Assembly: GCF_030067675.1 (NCBI RefSeq)
Contig: NZ_JASJEV010000002.1
Coordinates: 124,001-188,000 of the forward strand
Source of the DNA: Chelatococcus albus
GTDB lineage: Bacteria; Pseudomonadota; Alphaproteobacteria; Rhizobiales; Beijerinckiaceae
Direction: 5' to 3'
DNA length: 64,000 bases
The notes beneath the pieces were generated by a model, which saw only the letters and a list, made by a program, of their open reading frames with translations, was not told where the DNA came from and did not search any database. This document shows, piece by piece, positions 41,918 through 49,792 of the stretch. The stretch's first letter is position 1. The number at the start of each line of letters is the position of its first letter. The position numbers and the translations under genes were made by a program.

Positions 41918-42256
41918 GCCACGGGGCTCCCGACGCGGGAGGGTCGGAAGCCGTCGAACGGCCGGCGCGGGCCGGCTATGGCATGCGAACAGGGCGCCGT
42001 GACCCTAGCGGCTTTGCGGCACCCCGTCACCTGACGCGGCAGGCCCTGACGACGGACAGGCCGCGCTCCCGGTCATCCGCAACCGCGCTGGCGCCGGTCG
42101 GGCGCTTGCCTGTCGTCCCGGGCGCCTTGGCTTGCGCCGGGCCCCGGGACGACCGGAGGCATTTGCCGCGCGAGCCCCTCACCGCTGTGCGGAATCACGG
42201 TCGGCAGCAGCCGGGAGCCGGAATCGATGCCGGCCGTCGGCGGGACGGCGGGCGGG
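41918..42256. other. Interval between the EamA gene and phaB
   Basis: About 340 bases with no gene, containing a hairpin at 42112-42153. I see no promoter that I can assign with confidence. Confidence 0.5.
42112..42153 (-). terminator. Hairpin downstream of phaB
   Basis: Arms GTCGTCCCGGG (42112-42122) and CCCGGGACGAC (42143-42153), with a shorter inner stem GGCGC/GCGCC. It lies about 105 bases after the phaB stop and could end the phaAB transcript. There is no T-run on either strand, so a dispersed palindromic repeat is the alternative. Confidence 0.4.
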
Positions 42257-42985
42257 TCAGCCGTTGGCGATGTACTGGCCGCCATTGATGGTGAGCACGG
42301 AGCCCGTGATGAAGCCCGCCTTGTCGGAGGCGAGATAGGTCACGGCCTCGGCGATCTCCTCGGCCCTGCCCAGGCGGCCGACGGGGATGCCGGCGATGAT
42401 CTTCTTCAGCACGTCCTCGGGCACGGCCGCCACCATGTCGGTGTCGATGTAGCCGGGGCAGACGCAGTTCACCGTGACGCCCTTGGCGGCGTTCTCCTGG
42501 GCGAGCGCCTTGGTGAAGCCGATGACGCCGGCCTTGGCGGCGGAATAGTTCGTCTGCCCCATCTGGCCCTTCTGGCCGTTGATGGAGGAGATATTGACGA
42601 TCCGGCCGAAGCCGCGCTCGCGCATGCCCTCGATCACGGGTCGGGTCATGGCGAACATGGAATCGAGGTTGGTGCGAATCACCGCGTGCCACTGCTCGAA
42701 GGTCATGCGGTGGAACATGCCGTCGCGGGTGATGCCGGCGTTGTTGACGAGAATGTCGACGGGGCCGAGTTCGCTCGCCACCTTGCCGAGACCGTCGGCG
42801 CAGGCGGCCGGGTCGCCGACGTCCCATTTGTAGACGGCGATACCCGTTTCCGCCTTGAACTTCTGCGCCGCCTCGTCGTTGCCGGCGTAGTTCGCCGCTA
42901 CCGTGTGGCCTGCCGTCTTCAGGGTCTTGGCGATGGCGGCGCCGATGCCGCGCGTGCCGCCGGTGACGACTGCAACCCGAGCCAT
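42257..42985 (-). CDS. phaB: Acetoacetyl-CoA reductase PhaB
   Basis: A 242-residue short-chain dehydrogenase making (R)-3-hydroxybutyryl-CoA with NADPH for PHB synthesis. The cofactor motif is TGGTRGIG (8-15), the active-site set is in ISSINGQKGQMGQTNYSAAK, and GYIDTDMV and the C-terminal TINGGQYIANG are typical of PhaB. The ATG at 42985 is preferred to an upstream in-frame ATG at 43039. It follows phaA on the same strand by 181 bases. Confidence 0.95.
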   Translation of the reverse strand: MARVAVVTGGTRGIGAAIAKTLKTAGHTVAANYAGNDEAAQKFKAETGIAVYKWDVGDPAACADGLGKVASELGPVDILVNNAGITRDGMFHRMTFEQWHAVIRTNLDSMFAMTRPVIEGMRERGFGRIVNISSINGQKGQMGQTNYSAAKAGVIGFTKALAQENAAKGVTVNCVCPGYIDTDMVAAVPEDVLKKIIAGIPVGRLGRAEEIAEAVTYLASDKAGFITGSVLTINGGQYIANG

Positions 42986-43165
42986 GAACTTCCCCCTTTT
43001 GCGTTGCCGTTCCTCTCCTCCGGCCCGAGGGCCGGTCACCTGTCGATCCGCCCCGGCTCATCCGCCGGAAGCTCGGGCGACGCGGCGTGCCGCCCGGACC
43101 CGTCGTGCGGATGGTCGCGGCACGGGAACGTCGGTCCTGCGCCGCGGATGACACTCGCTCCGGGC

Positions 43166-44344
43166 TCAGCGCTCGACGGTGAGCGCGACGCCCATGCCGC
43201 CGCCGATGCACAGCGTCGCAAGGCCCTTCCTAGCGTTGCGGCGCTGCATCTCGTGCAGGAGCGTGACCAGGATGCGCGCGCCCGAGGCGCCGATCGGGTG
43301 GCCGATGGCGATGGCGCCGCCATTGACGTTCACGAGGTCCGGATCCCAGCCCATGTCCTTGTTGACGGCGAGCGCCTGCGCGGCGAAGGCTTCGTTGGCC
43401 TCGACGAGGTCGAGGTCCTTCACGTTCCAGCCCGCCTTCTCGAGCGCCTTGCGGGCGGCGGGAATCGGACCGCAGCCCATGATGGCGGGCTCGACGCCGG
43501 CCGTCGCCCAGGAGGCGATGCGGGCGAGGGGCTTCAGCCCGCGCTTCTCGGCCTCGGCCGCCGTCATCAGTACGAGGGCGGCGGCGCCATCGTTGAGGCC
43601 CGAGGCATTGGCTGCCGTGACCGTGCCATCCTTGGTGAAGGCGGGCTTCAGCTTGGCGACCGCGTCGAGCGTCACGCCGTCGCGGATGTACTCGTCGGCG
43701 TCGACGACGACGTCGCCCTTGCGCGAGGGCACGGTGACGGGCGCGATCTCCTCCTTGAACTTGCCGGCCTTCCTTGCGGCCTCGGCCTTGTTCTGCGAGG
43801 CGACGGCGAACCTGTCCTGCTCCTCGCGCGAGATCTGCCATTTCTGCGCGACGTTCTCGGCCGTCTGGCCCATGTGATAGCCGTGGAAGGCGTCCCACAG
43901 GCCATCCTTGATCATTGTGTCGACGAACTTGATGTCGCCGAACTTCGTGCCGGCGCGCATGTGCGCGGCGTGGGGCGCGAGCGACATCGATTCCTGTCCG
44001 CCGGCGACGATGATCGAGGCGTCGCCGCTCGCGATCTGCTGCATGCCGAGCGCCACCGCGCGCAGGCCCGAGCCGCAGACCTGGTTGAGGCTCCAGGCCG
44101 TCTTGTCGACGGGAATGCCGGCCTTCATCGCCGCCTGGCGGGCCGGGTTCTGGCCCTCGGCCGCCTGCAGCACCTGGCCGAGGATGACCTCGTCCACCTC
44201 GGCGGGCGAGACCTTGGCGCGCTCCAGCGCGGCCTTGATCGCCGCCGCGCCGAGCTCGTGGGCGGGCGTGTTGGCGAAGGCACCGTTGAAGGCGCCGACC
44301 GCCGTGCGCGCCGCGCCGACGATGACGATATCGCTCTGAGCCAT
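43166..44344 (-). CDS. phaA: Acetyl-CoA acetyltransferase PhaA
   Basis: A 392-residue thiolase condensing two acetyl-CoA to acetoacetyl-CoA. The nucleophile Cys90 is in [10 protein letters not shown]; the second half has the [10 protein letters not shown] histidine and the LCIGGGMG cysteine. It starts the phaA-phaB operon. No phaC synthase is in the window, as is usual where the PHB genes are split. Its promoter region holds a possible PhaR site (44407-44415). Confidence 0.96.
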   Translation of the reverse strand: MAQSDIVIVGAARTAVGAFNGAFANTPAHELGAAAIKAALERAKVSPAEVDEVILGQVLQAAEGQNPARQAAMKAGIPVDKTAWSLNQVCGSGLRAVALGMQQIASGDASIIVAGGQESMSLAPHAAHMRAGTKFGDIKFVDTMIKDGLWDAFHGYHMGQTAENVAQKWQISREEQDRFAVASQNKAEAARKAGKFKEEIAPVTVPSRKGDVVVDADEYIRDGVTLDAVAKLKPAFTKDGTVTAANASGLNDGAAALVLMTAAEAEKRGLKPLARIASWATAGVEPAIMGCGPIPAARKALEKAGWNVKDLDLVEANEAFAAQALAVNKDMGWDPDLVNVNGGAIAIGHPIGASGARILVTLLHEMQRRNARKGLATLCIGGGMGVALTVER

Positions 44345-44406
44345 GATGCTCTCTCTCCGTCGCGTTTCCGATAGAGCGGACGGGTCCGGACGGGCCCGCC
44401 GATTTT

Positions 44407-44415
44407 TGCGTCGCA
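44407..44415 (-). promoter_or_regulatory. Possible PhaR site at the phaA promoter
   Basis: TGCGTCGCA, i.e. TGC-N3-GCA, in the context TTGCGTCGCAG, one mismatch from the CTGC-N3-GCAG pattern described for PhaR of Paracoccus as I recall it. It lies just downstream of a promoter-like pair on the minus strand, TTGACG (complement of 44442-44447) and GATGAT (complement of 44419-44424), 17 bases apart, so a bound repressor would sit at the transcription start. Confidence 0.35.
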
Positions 44416-44418
44416 GCG

Positions 44419-44447
44419 ATCATCGGGGGGCGCTCCGGCAGCGTCAA
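44419..44447 (-). promoter_or_regulatory. Candidate phaA promoter
   Basis: On the minus strand TTGACG (44447-44442), 17-base spacer, GATGAT (44424-44419), about 75 bases upstream of the phaA start. The -35 is strong and the -10 is moderate. Confidence 0.4.
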
Positions 44448-44635
44448 GCATGACCTCGGAGGCACCACTTTCGTCGTAGTCGCGGCCGGGGATCCGCGCC
44501 GGCGTGCACAAATGAGTTTCCGCCCGGGGCAGAAGCGCCTATCGTCGCACTGGGAGGGCCGGGGCGGCATCCGCATCCGTCACGGGACGGGAAAGGATGA
44601 AGCGAGCCGGCGCGCGATCGGACTACAGGATGGCC

Positions 44636-45250
44636 ATGGCGACCGACAAACAGCCGACCGTCATCAAGAAATACGCCAACCGCCGCCTCTACCACACCGG
44701 GACCAGCACCTACGTGACGCTGGAGGATCTCGCCGGAATGGTGCGCGACGGCGAGGATTTCGTCGTCTACGATGCCAAGACCGGCGAGGACATCACACGC
44801 TCGGTGCTGACGCAGATCATCTTCGAGGAGGAGAGCAAGGAGGGGCAGAACCTCCTGCCCGTCGCCTTCCTGCGCCAGCTCATCCGCTTCTACGGCGACA
44901 GCCTGCAGGCGCTCGTGCCGAGCTATCTCGAGTTCTCCATCGAGAACCTGACGCGCGAGCAGCAGAAGCTGCGCGAGAAGATGGCGCAGGCCTTCGGGCC
45001 GGCGACCGCCTTCCAGGCGATGGAGGAGCAGGTGCGCGCCAACATGGCCATGTTCGGCGAGGCTCTGAAGCTCTTCACGCCCTTCACTGCGACGCGCGGC
45101 GGCGCGAGCGGCGAGGGAAAGCCCGAGGGCAAGGCGCAGGAAGGCAAGGCCGACGCGAAGGCCGGCGCCGAGAAGGGCGGCGACCTTGACGAGCTCAAGC
45201 GTCAGGTCGCCGAGATGCAGGCGCGGCTCGAGAAGCTGACGAAGGGCTGA
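44636..45250 (+). CDS. phaR: Polyhydroxyalkanoate repressor PhaR
   Basis: A 204-residue PHB-responsive repressor. The N-terminal DNA-binding domain starts with TVIKKYANRRLYHTGTSTYV (about 8-27); a central PHB-binding region follows (LLPVAFLRQLIRFYGDSLQALVP), and the C-terminus is a Lys/Glu/Ala-rich linker with a short coiled coil (DELKRQVAEMQARLEKL). PhaR senses polymer and represses phasin and its own genes. The ATG at 44636 with AGGA upstream matches homologues; in-frame ATGs at 44630 and 44597 are possible. It is divergent from phaA. Confidence 0.93.
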   Translation: MATDKQPTVIKKYANRRLYHTGTSTYVTLEDLAGMVRDGEDFVVYDAKTGEDITRSVLTQIIFEEESKEGQNLLPVAFLRQLIRFYGDSLQALVPSYLEFSIENLTREQQKLREKMAQAFGPATAFQAMEEQVRANMAMFGEALKLFTPFTATRGGASGEGKPEGKAQEGKADAKAGAEKGGDLDELKRQVAEMQARLEKLTKG

Positions 45251-45348
45251 GCCCGTCCGCGCGGAGGAGGAGCGAGCGCGAGACGGCACCCTTGCGGGGC
45301 CGTGCGCGCATCGTGGTGCCCCATCGTCAGGGTGAGGCCCGCGCGGGT

Positions 45349-47079
45349 TCAGGCGACCTGGCTGGCGCGGGCGTCCGCCGCTTCGTGCAGCGTGGGCAGG
45401 GCGATGTGGGCCCCCTGCAGGTAGTCGACCCCCCATTCGGTGAGGAGACGGGCGGTCTCCTCGTTCTCCACCCATTCGGCGACGGTCGCGATGCCGAGAT
45501 GCTGCGCCAGCTCGGTGAGCGTGCGCACGAAGAAGCGGTCGTCCGGGGAGTGAACGAGGTTCTGTACGAAGGCGCCGTCGATCTTGAGGATGTCGACGGG
45601 GAAGGCGCGCAGGAGCTTGAAGGAGGTGTGGCCGGAGCCGAAGTCGTCGATGGCGATGGCGACGCCCAGCGCCTTCATGGCGTCGAGGCAGGCGCGCGTC
45701 GCCTCGGGATTCTCGACGGCCGCCGTCTCGGTGATCTCGACGATCAGGCGATCGGCGATGCCGGCACGGGCGCCGAGGTGGGCGGCGAAGGCGGTGAGCC
45801 ACTCGGGGTTCTTCAGCGTCGCCGGCGACACGTTGATGGCGAGGCGCTCCTGCGGCTCTGCCGCCAGGCGGTCGAGCGCGAGCTCCAGCACCCGGTGATC
45901 GACGAGGCGGACGAGGCCGAGCCGCTCGGCGGCGGGCACAACGTCGGCGGCGTTGGCGAGGGTGCCGTCGGCCCGGTGCAGGCGCAGGAGCACCTCCTGG
46001 AAGGCGACCTTGCGGGTCCGCGCCTCCACCACCGGCTGGCGGGCGATGGCGATGCGGCGCTCGTTGAGCGCGGCGACGATGTCGAGGCTCGTCGCCTCGC
46101 GCCGACGGCGCTCGAGGTCGCGACCGAGCGCCGCGTCGTAAACCGCGAAGGTCGCGCCGCCGCGGCGCTTGGCCTCGGCGAGGGCCTCCTCGGCGTGACG
46201 CAGGAGCGTCTCGGCCTCCCGCCCGTGTTCCGGGCCGAGCGCCGCGCCCATGCGCAGCTTCACCGCGACGGCGCCGCGTCCGGTATGCATCGGCGTCGAT
46301 TCGACGGCAGTGGCGAAGCGGTTGAGCGCCGCGCCGATCTGCTCACCGGTGCAGGAGAGGAGGATCGCCGCGAATCGGTTGCTGGCATAGCGCATGAGGC
46401 GGTCGCGCCGGCGCATCACCGCGGCGATGCGCGCGAAGGCCTGCTCGATGATGCCGTCGGCGGCTTCGTAGCCGATTTCCTCATTGAGGCGGCCGAGCTC
46501 CTCGATGGCGACGACGACGAGTGCGAGCGGCGCGCGGGCCCGGGCCGCCTCGGCGAGCTCCACGCCGAGCTCGGCGATCAGCCCGGCACGGCTGCGGGCG
46601 GCGCCCGAGGTGACGGCCTCGAGGCTGATGGTGCGGCCGACGCCGAGCCGCTCGACGCGCAGCACCCCGTGGGCGGTCGCGGGCCGTCCCTCGGCATCGG
46701 CGAACCAGCGCCCCGTGTCCTCTGTCATGACGAGGGTGCGCGCGCCGAGCCGCAGCGCGTAGCGCGTGCGGTAGGGAATTCCCGTGCCGCGGTCGATGTC
46801 GCCCGAATCGCGGATGATCTCGTGGCGGCCGATTCCGGTCCCGGGCTCGATCATGGCGGCGAAGCCCCGACCGGTCTTCATGCGCTGCGCGCAGTCGCTG
46901 CCGAAGACGTCGCGCGCGTTGAGGCTCCAGTTGAGCGTGTCGGAGGCGAGATCCCAGTCGTAGACCACCTCGCCGATGGAGGTGAGGATGGCGCGCGGAT
47001 CGAGCGGAGCGTCACCCGTTCGGGAGCCGCGTCCCCCCCTGGATGCTCCGGTCGGAGCCGCGGCTGTCCTGTCCGTCAT
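45349..47079 (-). CDS. PAS - degenerate GGDEF - EAL protein (c-di-GMP signalling)
   Basis: A 576-residue cytosolic signalling protein with no membrane segment. A PAS-like sensor (about 25-150) is followed by a GGDEF-fold domain (160-315) whose active-site motif is replaced by YASNRF (231-236), so it cannot be an active cyclase. The EAL domain (335-565) retains the catalytic set as far as I can see: E362 of EVLLR (EVL instead of EAL), N416, E448, E451, DDFGSG (478-483), K499, E535 and Q555. It is therefore probably a phosphodiesterase degrading c-di-GMP, perhaps controlled by the PAS or inactive GGDEF part. The start is the ATG at 47079. Confidence 0.85.
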   Translation of the reverse strand: MTDRTAAAPTGASRGGRGSRTGDAPLDPRAILTSIGEVVYDWDLASDTLNWSLNARDVFGSDCAQRMKTGRGFAAMIEPGTGIGRHEIIRDSGDIDRGTGIPYRTRYALRLGARTLVMTEDTGRWFADAEGRPATAHGVLRVERLGVGRTISLEAVTSGAARSRAGLIAELGVELAEAARARAPLALVVVAIEELGRLNEEIGYEAADGIIEQAFARIAAVMRRRDRLMRYASNRFAAILLSCTGEQIGAALNRFATAVESTPMHTGRGAVAVKLRMGAALGPEHGREAETLLRHAEEALAEAKRRGGATFAVYDAALGRDLERRRREATSLDIVAALNERRIAIARQPVVEARTRKVAFQEVLLRLHRADGTLANAADVVPAAERLGLVRLVDHRVLELALDRLAAEPQERLAINVSPATLKNPEWLTAFAAHLGARAGIADRLIVEITETAAVENPEATRACLDAMKALGVAIAIDDFGSGHTSFKLLRAFPVDILKIDGAFVQNLVHSPDDRFFVRTLTELAQHLGIATVAEWVENEETARLLTEWGVDYLQGAHIALPTLHEAADARASQVA

Positions 47080-47210
47080 CGCGCTAGATCCCTGTCGGTC
47101 GTCCACGAGGCGCTGCGCCCTGCCCCGACCCGCGGCGCCGGTTGTCCCGGTGCATGGCATGCGATGCCGAGCTTGCGGACGATTGTGCCGAAATGATGCG
47201 GAAAACAGGG

Positions 47211-47225
47211 TTAACGCCGGGTAAA
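47211..47225. promoter_or_regulatory. Near-consensus CtrA site
   Basis: TTAA-N7-TAAA, one mismatch from TTAA-N7-TTAA, in the interval between the EAL gene (-) and the small gene at 47291 (+). AT-rich motifs of this kind are rare in a genome this GC-rich, but one mismatch is expected by chance about once per window by my rough estimate. Confidence 0.3.
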
Positions 47226-47290
47226 TGCCGGCATGGCGATTGCGGCTGTCGGTCGTGCGGGGAGTTCGAGTCCCGCGGGGGAGCACGGCC

Positions 47291-47563
47291 ATGGCACGCA
47301 GCGGCAGCGATGGGAGAGCGACGGGGCGGGCGCTCGTGCGCCGGGAGGCGACGGCCGACGCGAGGGACCGCGCCGAGACGCCGCCGCTGCCGCCCCTGCG
47401 CCGGCCGCTCGCGGCCTTCCTCACCCAGATCGTGGCCTCGATAGACGGCCTCGACGCCCAGCGCCGGCGCCGGCGCTGCGAGCCCTGGCTTGCCAGCGCG
47501 CGCTATGCCGCCGTGTCGGCTTGCCCGCCGAGCGAGAGGCCGTCATGCGACCGCTCGCTGTGA
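47291..47563 (+). CDS. Small hypothetical protein
   Basis: A 90-residue basic protein starting at the ATG at 47291. The central part, PLAAFLTQIVASIDGLDAQRRRRRCEPWLA, resembles a short conserved motif (F-x-Q-L/I-x-A-S/T followed by Arg-rich RRR-x-EP-x-x-A) that I have seen in small alphaproteobacterial proteins of unknown function. There is no signal peptide or membrane helix. It stands alone between the EAL gene and rpmF. The call depends on the remembered family pattern. Confidence 0.5.
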   Translation: MARSGSDGRATGRALVRREATADARDRAETPPLPPLRRPLAAFLTQIVASIDGLDAQRRRRRCEPWLASARYAAVSACPPSERPSCDRSL

Positions 47564-47665
47564 CCGGAGATTGGCGGCAGGCCGTCTGTTCGCCGGTCGC
47601 AACCTCGGTGGAACCGAGGCCCGGCCAATCAGTTTGACCCCTTGGGAAGATGGCGATCGACAAAC

Positions 47666-47695
47666 GAAAGAGGCCGGCAAGAGCCGGCCTCTTTC
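47666..47695 (-). terminator. Terminator of rpmF
   Basis: Perfect 13-base arms GAAAGAGGCCGGC (47666-47678) and GCCGGCCTCTTTC (47683-47695), loop AAGA. On the minus strand it lies 40 bases after rpmF and is followed by TTTG; on the + strand it could also serve the small gene at 47291. Confidence 0.8.
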
Positions 47696-47734
47696 ACATG
47701 AGATCGCAAAACTGAAGCGCCGTGGCGCCGGGGC

Positions 47735-47920
47735 TCACGCCTCGGCGCGGGGCTTGAGCACCTGGCGGCCGCGATACATGCCGGTCTTGAGGTCGACATG
47801 GTGCGGACGGCGCAGCTCACCCGAGTCCTTGTCCTCGATGTAGGTCGGCTGCTTGAGGGCGTCCGCCGAGCGGCGCATGCCACGCTTCGACGGCGACGTC
47901 TTTCTTTTCGGAACGGCCAC
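47735..47920 (-). CDS. rpmF: 50S ribosomal protein L32
   Basis: A 61-residue L32 with the N-terminus [18 protein letters not shown] and a C-terminal basic tail. It has no Cys, so it is the zinc-free form usual in alphaproteobacteria. Located next to mtgA and the polyprenyl synthase, an arrangement common in the group. A strong terminator follows. Confidence 0.96.
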   Translation of the reverse strand: MAVPKRKTSPSKRGMRRSADALKQPTYIEDKDSGELRRPHHVDLKTGMYRGRQVLKPRAEA

Positions 47921-48073
47921 GGCTCAACTCCGGTCGGTGACTAGTCTGTTCTCGGACCAGCGCCATGCGGCGGGTTCGCGAGGACGTCTTATGTCTCGTT
48001 GGGACGCGAGCTTATACAGGCAATGCGCAGGCATGGCTAGCCCTCCGCCGAAAAACTTCGCCTGAGCCGCGCG

Positions 48074-48784
48074 TCACGAATCTAGGCAGGTCGCGTCGGC
48101 CTCGCGCAGGCGCCCGGAGATGCGGGCGGCATAGGTTGCCACGTAGCGTGAGGGCCGGGCCGGGTCGCGCACCAGCGGATTGGGCAGTGCGGCGGCGAGA
48201 AGGGCCGCCTCGCGCGCGGTCAGGGCCCTGGCGCTCTTGCGGAAATAGCGCCGAGCGGCGGCCTCCGCGCCGAACAGGCCGTCACCCCATTCGGCGATGT
48301 TGAGATAGACCTCCATGACGCGCCGCTTCGACCACAGCGTGTCCACGGCGAGCGCGAGGGGGATCTCGGCGGCCTTGCGCAGGTAGGACCGCCCCGGCCA
48401 GAGGAAGACGTTCTTCGCCGTCTGCATGGCGATGGTGGAGGCGCCGCGCGCCGGCCCGTGCTCGCCCGCCTCCTCGATGACGGCGCGGAGGGCGCCCCAG
48501 TCCACACCGCCGTGCAGGCAGAAGCGCGCATCCTCGGCGGCGATGACGGCGCGCGGCAGGTGGGGCGACACGGCCGAGAGGGGCACCCAGTCGCGCGCGA
48601 CCGGCTGCAGGGAGAGCCAGCGTCCCAGCATCAGCGTCGAGACGGGCGGCAGGAAGCGGTAGACAATCAGGAGGGCCGCCGCGGCAAGGACGAGGAGCGC
48701 AGTTGCGCGCAGGGAGAGAGCGACGGCGCGGCGCAGCGCACCGCGGCCCCTCGTCGATGTCGCGCTGTTGGCGAAGAGGGGCAT
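48074..48784 (-). CDS. mtgA: Monofunctional biosynthetic peptidoglycan transglycosylase
   Basis: A 236-residue GT51 enzyme that polymerises lipid II into glycan strands. An N-terminal membrane anchor (about 25-45, LRATALLVLAAAALLIVYRF) precedes the catalytic domain with the Glu of AAEDARFCLHGGVDW, then GASTIAMQTAKNVFLW and KRRVMEVYLNIAEWGDGLFG. There is no transpeptidase domain, so it is the monofunctional form. It is divergent from the polyprenyl synthase gene. Confidence 0.93.
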   Translation of the reverse strand: MPLFANSATSTRGRGALRRAVALSLRATALLVLAAAALLIVYRFLPPVSTLMLGRWLSLQPVARDWVPLSAVSPHLPRAVIAAEDARFCLHGGVDWGALRAVIEEAGEHGPARGASTIAMQTAKNVFLWPGRSYLRKAAEIPLALAVDTLWSKRRVMEVYLNIAEWGDGLFGAEAAARRYFRKSARALTAREAALLAAALPNPLVRDPARPSRYVATYAARISGRLREADATCLDS

Positions 48785-48862
48785 CGTCCTGCCAGTTGTT
48801 CCCTTTCAGGCTTGACCGATCGGGGCGCCTCGGGCAAGCGGCCGGCCGACGAGGAGTAGCCC

Positions 48863-49789
48863 ATGGATGCGCATGACGCCCGTTTCGAGGATCGGCTGAC
48901 GGTGGTGGCCGGAGAGATCGAACGCCTGCTCGACAGCCTGCTTGCCGGCGAGCCCCAGGCGGGGGAGATCGCACGTCCGCCGCGGCTCGTCGAGGCCATG
49001 CGCTATACGGTGCTCGGCGGGGGCAAGCGGCTGAGGCCCTTCCTCGCCGTGGAGGCCGCCCGGCTTCTCGGGCGCGCCGGGCCGGGCGCCCTCAGGGCGG
49101 GCGCAGCGATCGAACTCCTGCACTGCTATTCCCTCGTGCACGATGACCTGCCGTCGATGGACGACGATGACCTGCGGCGCGGCAAGCCGACCCTGCATCG
49201 GGCCTTCGACGAGGCGACCGCGATCCTCGCGGGCGACGCCCTGCTGACGCTCGCCTTCGACGTCCTGGCCGACGCGCCGACGGACGAGGATGCGACGGTG
49301 CGCGCCGAACTCGTGCTCGGCCTCGCCCGCGCCGCCGGGCTCGGCGGCATGGTGGGCGGGCAGATGCTCGACCTCGCCGCCGAGGGCCGCTACGCGGCCG
49401 GACCTCTCGGCCTGGGCGACATCCGCCGCCTCCAGGCGATGAAGACGGGGGCGCTCATCGCCTTCTCGGTCGAGGCGGGGGCCATCGTCGGGCGGGCGAA
49501 CGAGGGGCAGCGCACGGCGCTGCGGGCCTATGGGCGGGCGCTCGGCGCCGCCTTCCAGGTGGCCGACGACATCCTCGACCGCGAGGCGAGCGCCGAGACG
49601 CTGGGCAAGCGCGCCGGCAAGGATGCGGAGAAGGGCAAGGCAACGCTCGTCGACGCGCTCGGGCTCAAGGCCGCCAGGGCGGAGCGCGACCGCCTCGCCG
49701 GGGAGGCTGTCGCCGCCCTTGCCCCCTTCGGGGCGGCAGCCGACGCGCTGCGCGCCGCCGCCCGCTTCGCCGCCGAGCGGCAGTCCTGA
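48863..49789 (+). CDS. ispA: Polyprenyl synthetase (farnesyl diphosphate synthase type)
   Basis: A 308-residue trans-prenyltransferase. The first Asp-rich motif is DDLPSMD (94-100) in LLHCYSLVHDDLPSMDDDD, and the second is DDILD near residue 235. The short length and the residues before the first motif fit a farnesyl or geranylgeranyl diphosphate synthase rather than a long-chain synthase. It supplies precursors for quinones, undecaprenyl phosphate and hopanoids. Its 3' end converges with kup, 3 bases away. Confidence 0.9.
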   Translation: MDAHDARFEDRLTVVAGEIERLLDSLLAGEPQAGEIARPPRLVEAMRYTVLGGGKRLRPFLAVEAARLLGRAGPGALRAGAAIELLHCYSLVHDDLPSMDDDDLRRGKPTLHRAFDEATAILAGDALLTLAFDVLADAPTDEDATVRAELVLGLARAAGLGGMVGGQMLDLAAEGRYAAGPLGLGDIRRLQAMKTGALIAFSVEAGAIVGRANEGQRTALRAYGRALGAAFQVADDILDREASAETLGKRAGKDAEKGKATLVDALGLKAARAERDRLAGEAVAALAPFGAAADALRAAARFAAERQS

Positions 49790-49792
49790 GCC

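Noticed and set aside
42985-43165. A missing small gene between phaA and phaB
   Set aside because: The 180-base gap has no frame with a start, ribosome site and protein-like composition.
47262-47287. tRNA-like T-arm (GTTCGAGTCCCGC)
   Set aside because: The stem-loop geometry is wrong (extra bases between the 5' stem and loop) and no acceptor, D-arm or anticodon arm can be placed around it. It is just upstream of the small gene at 47291.
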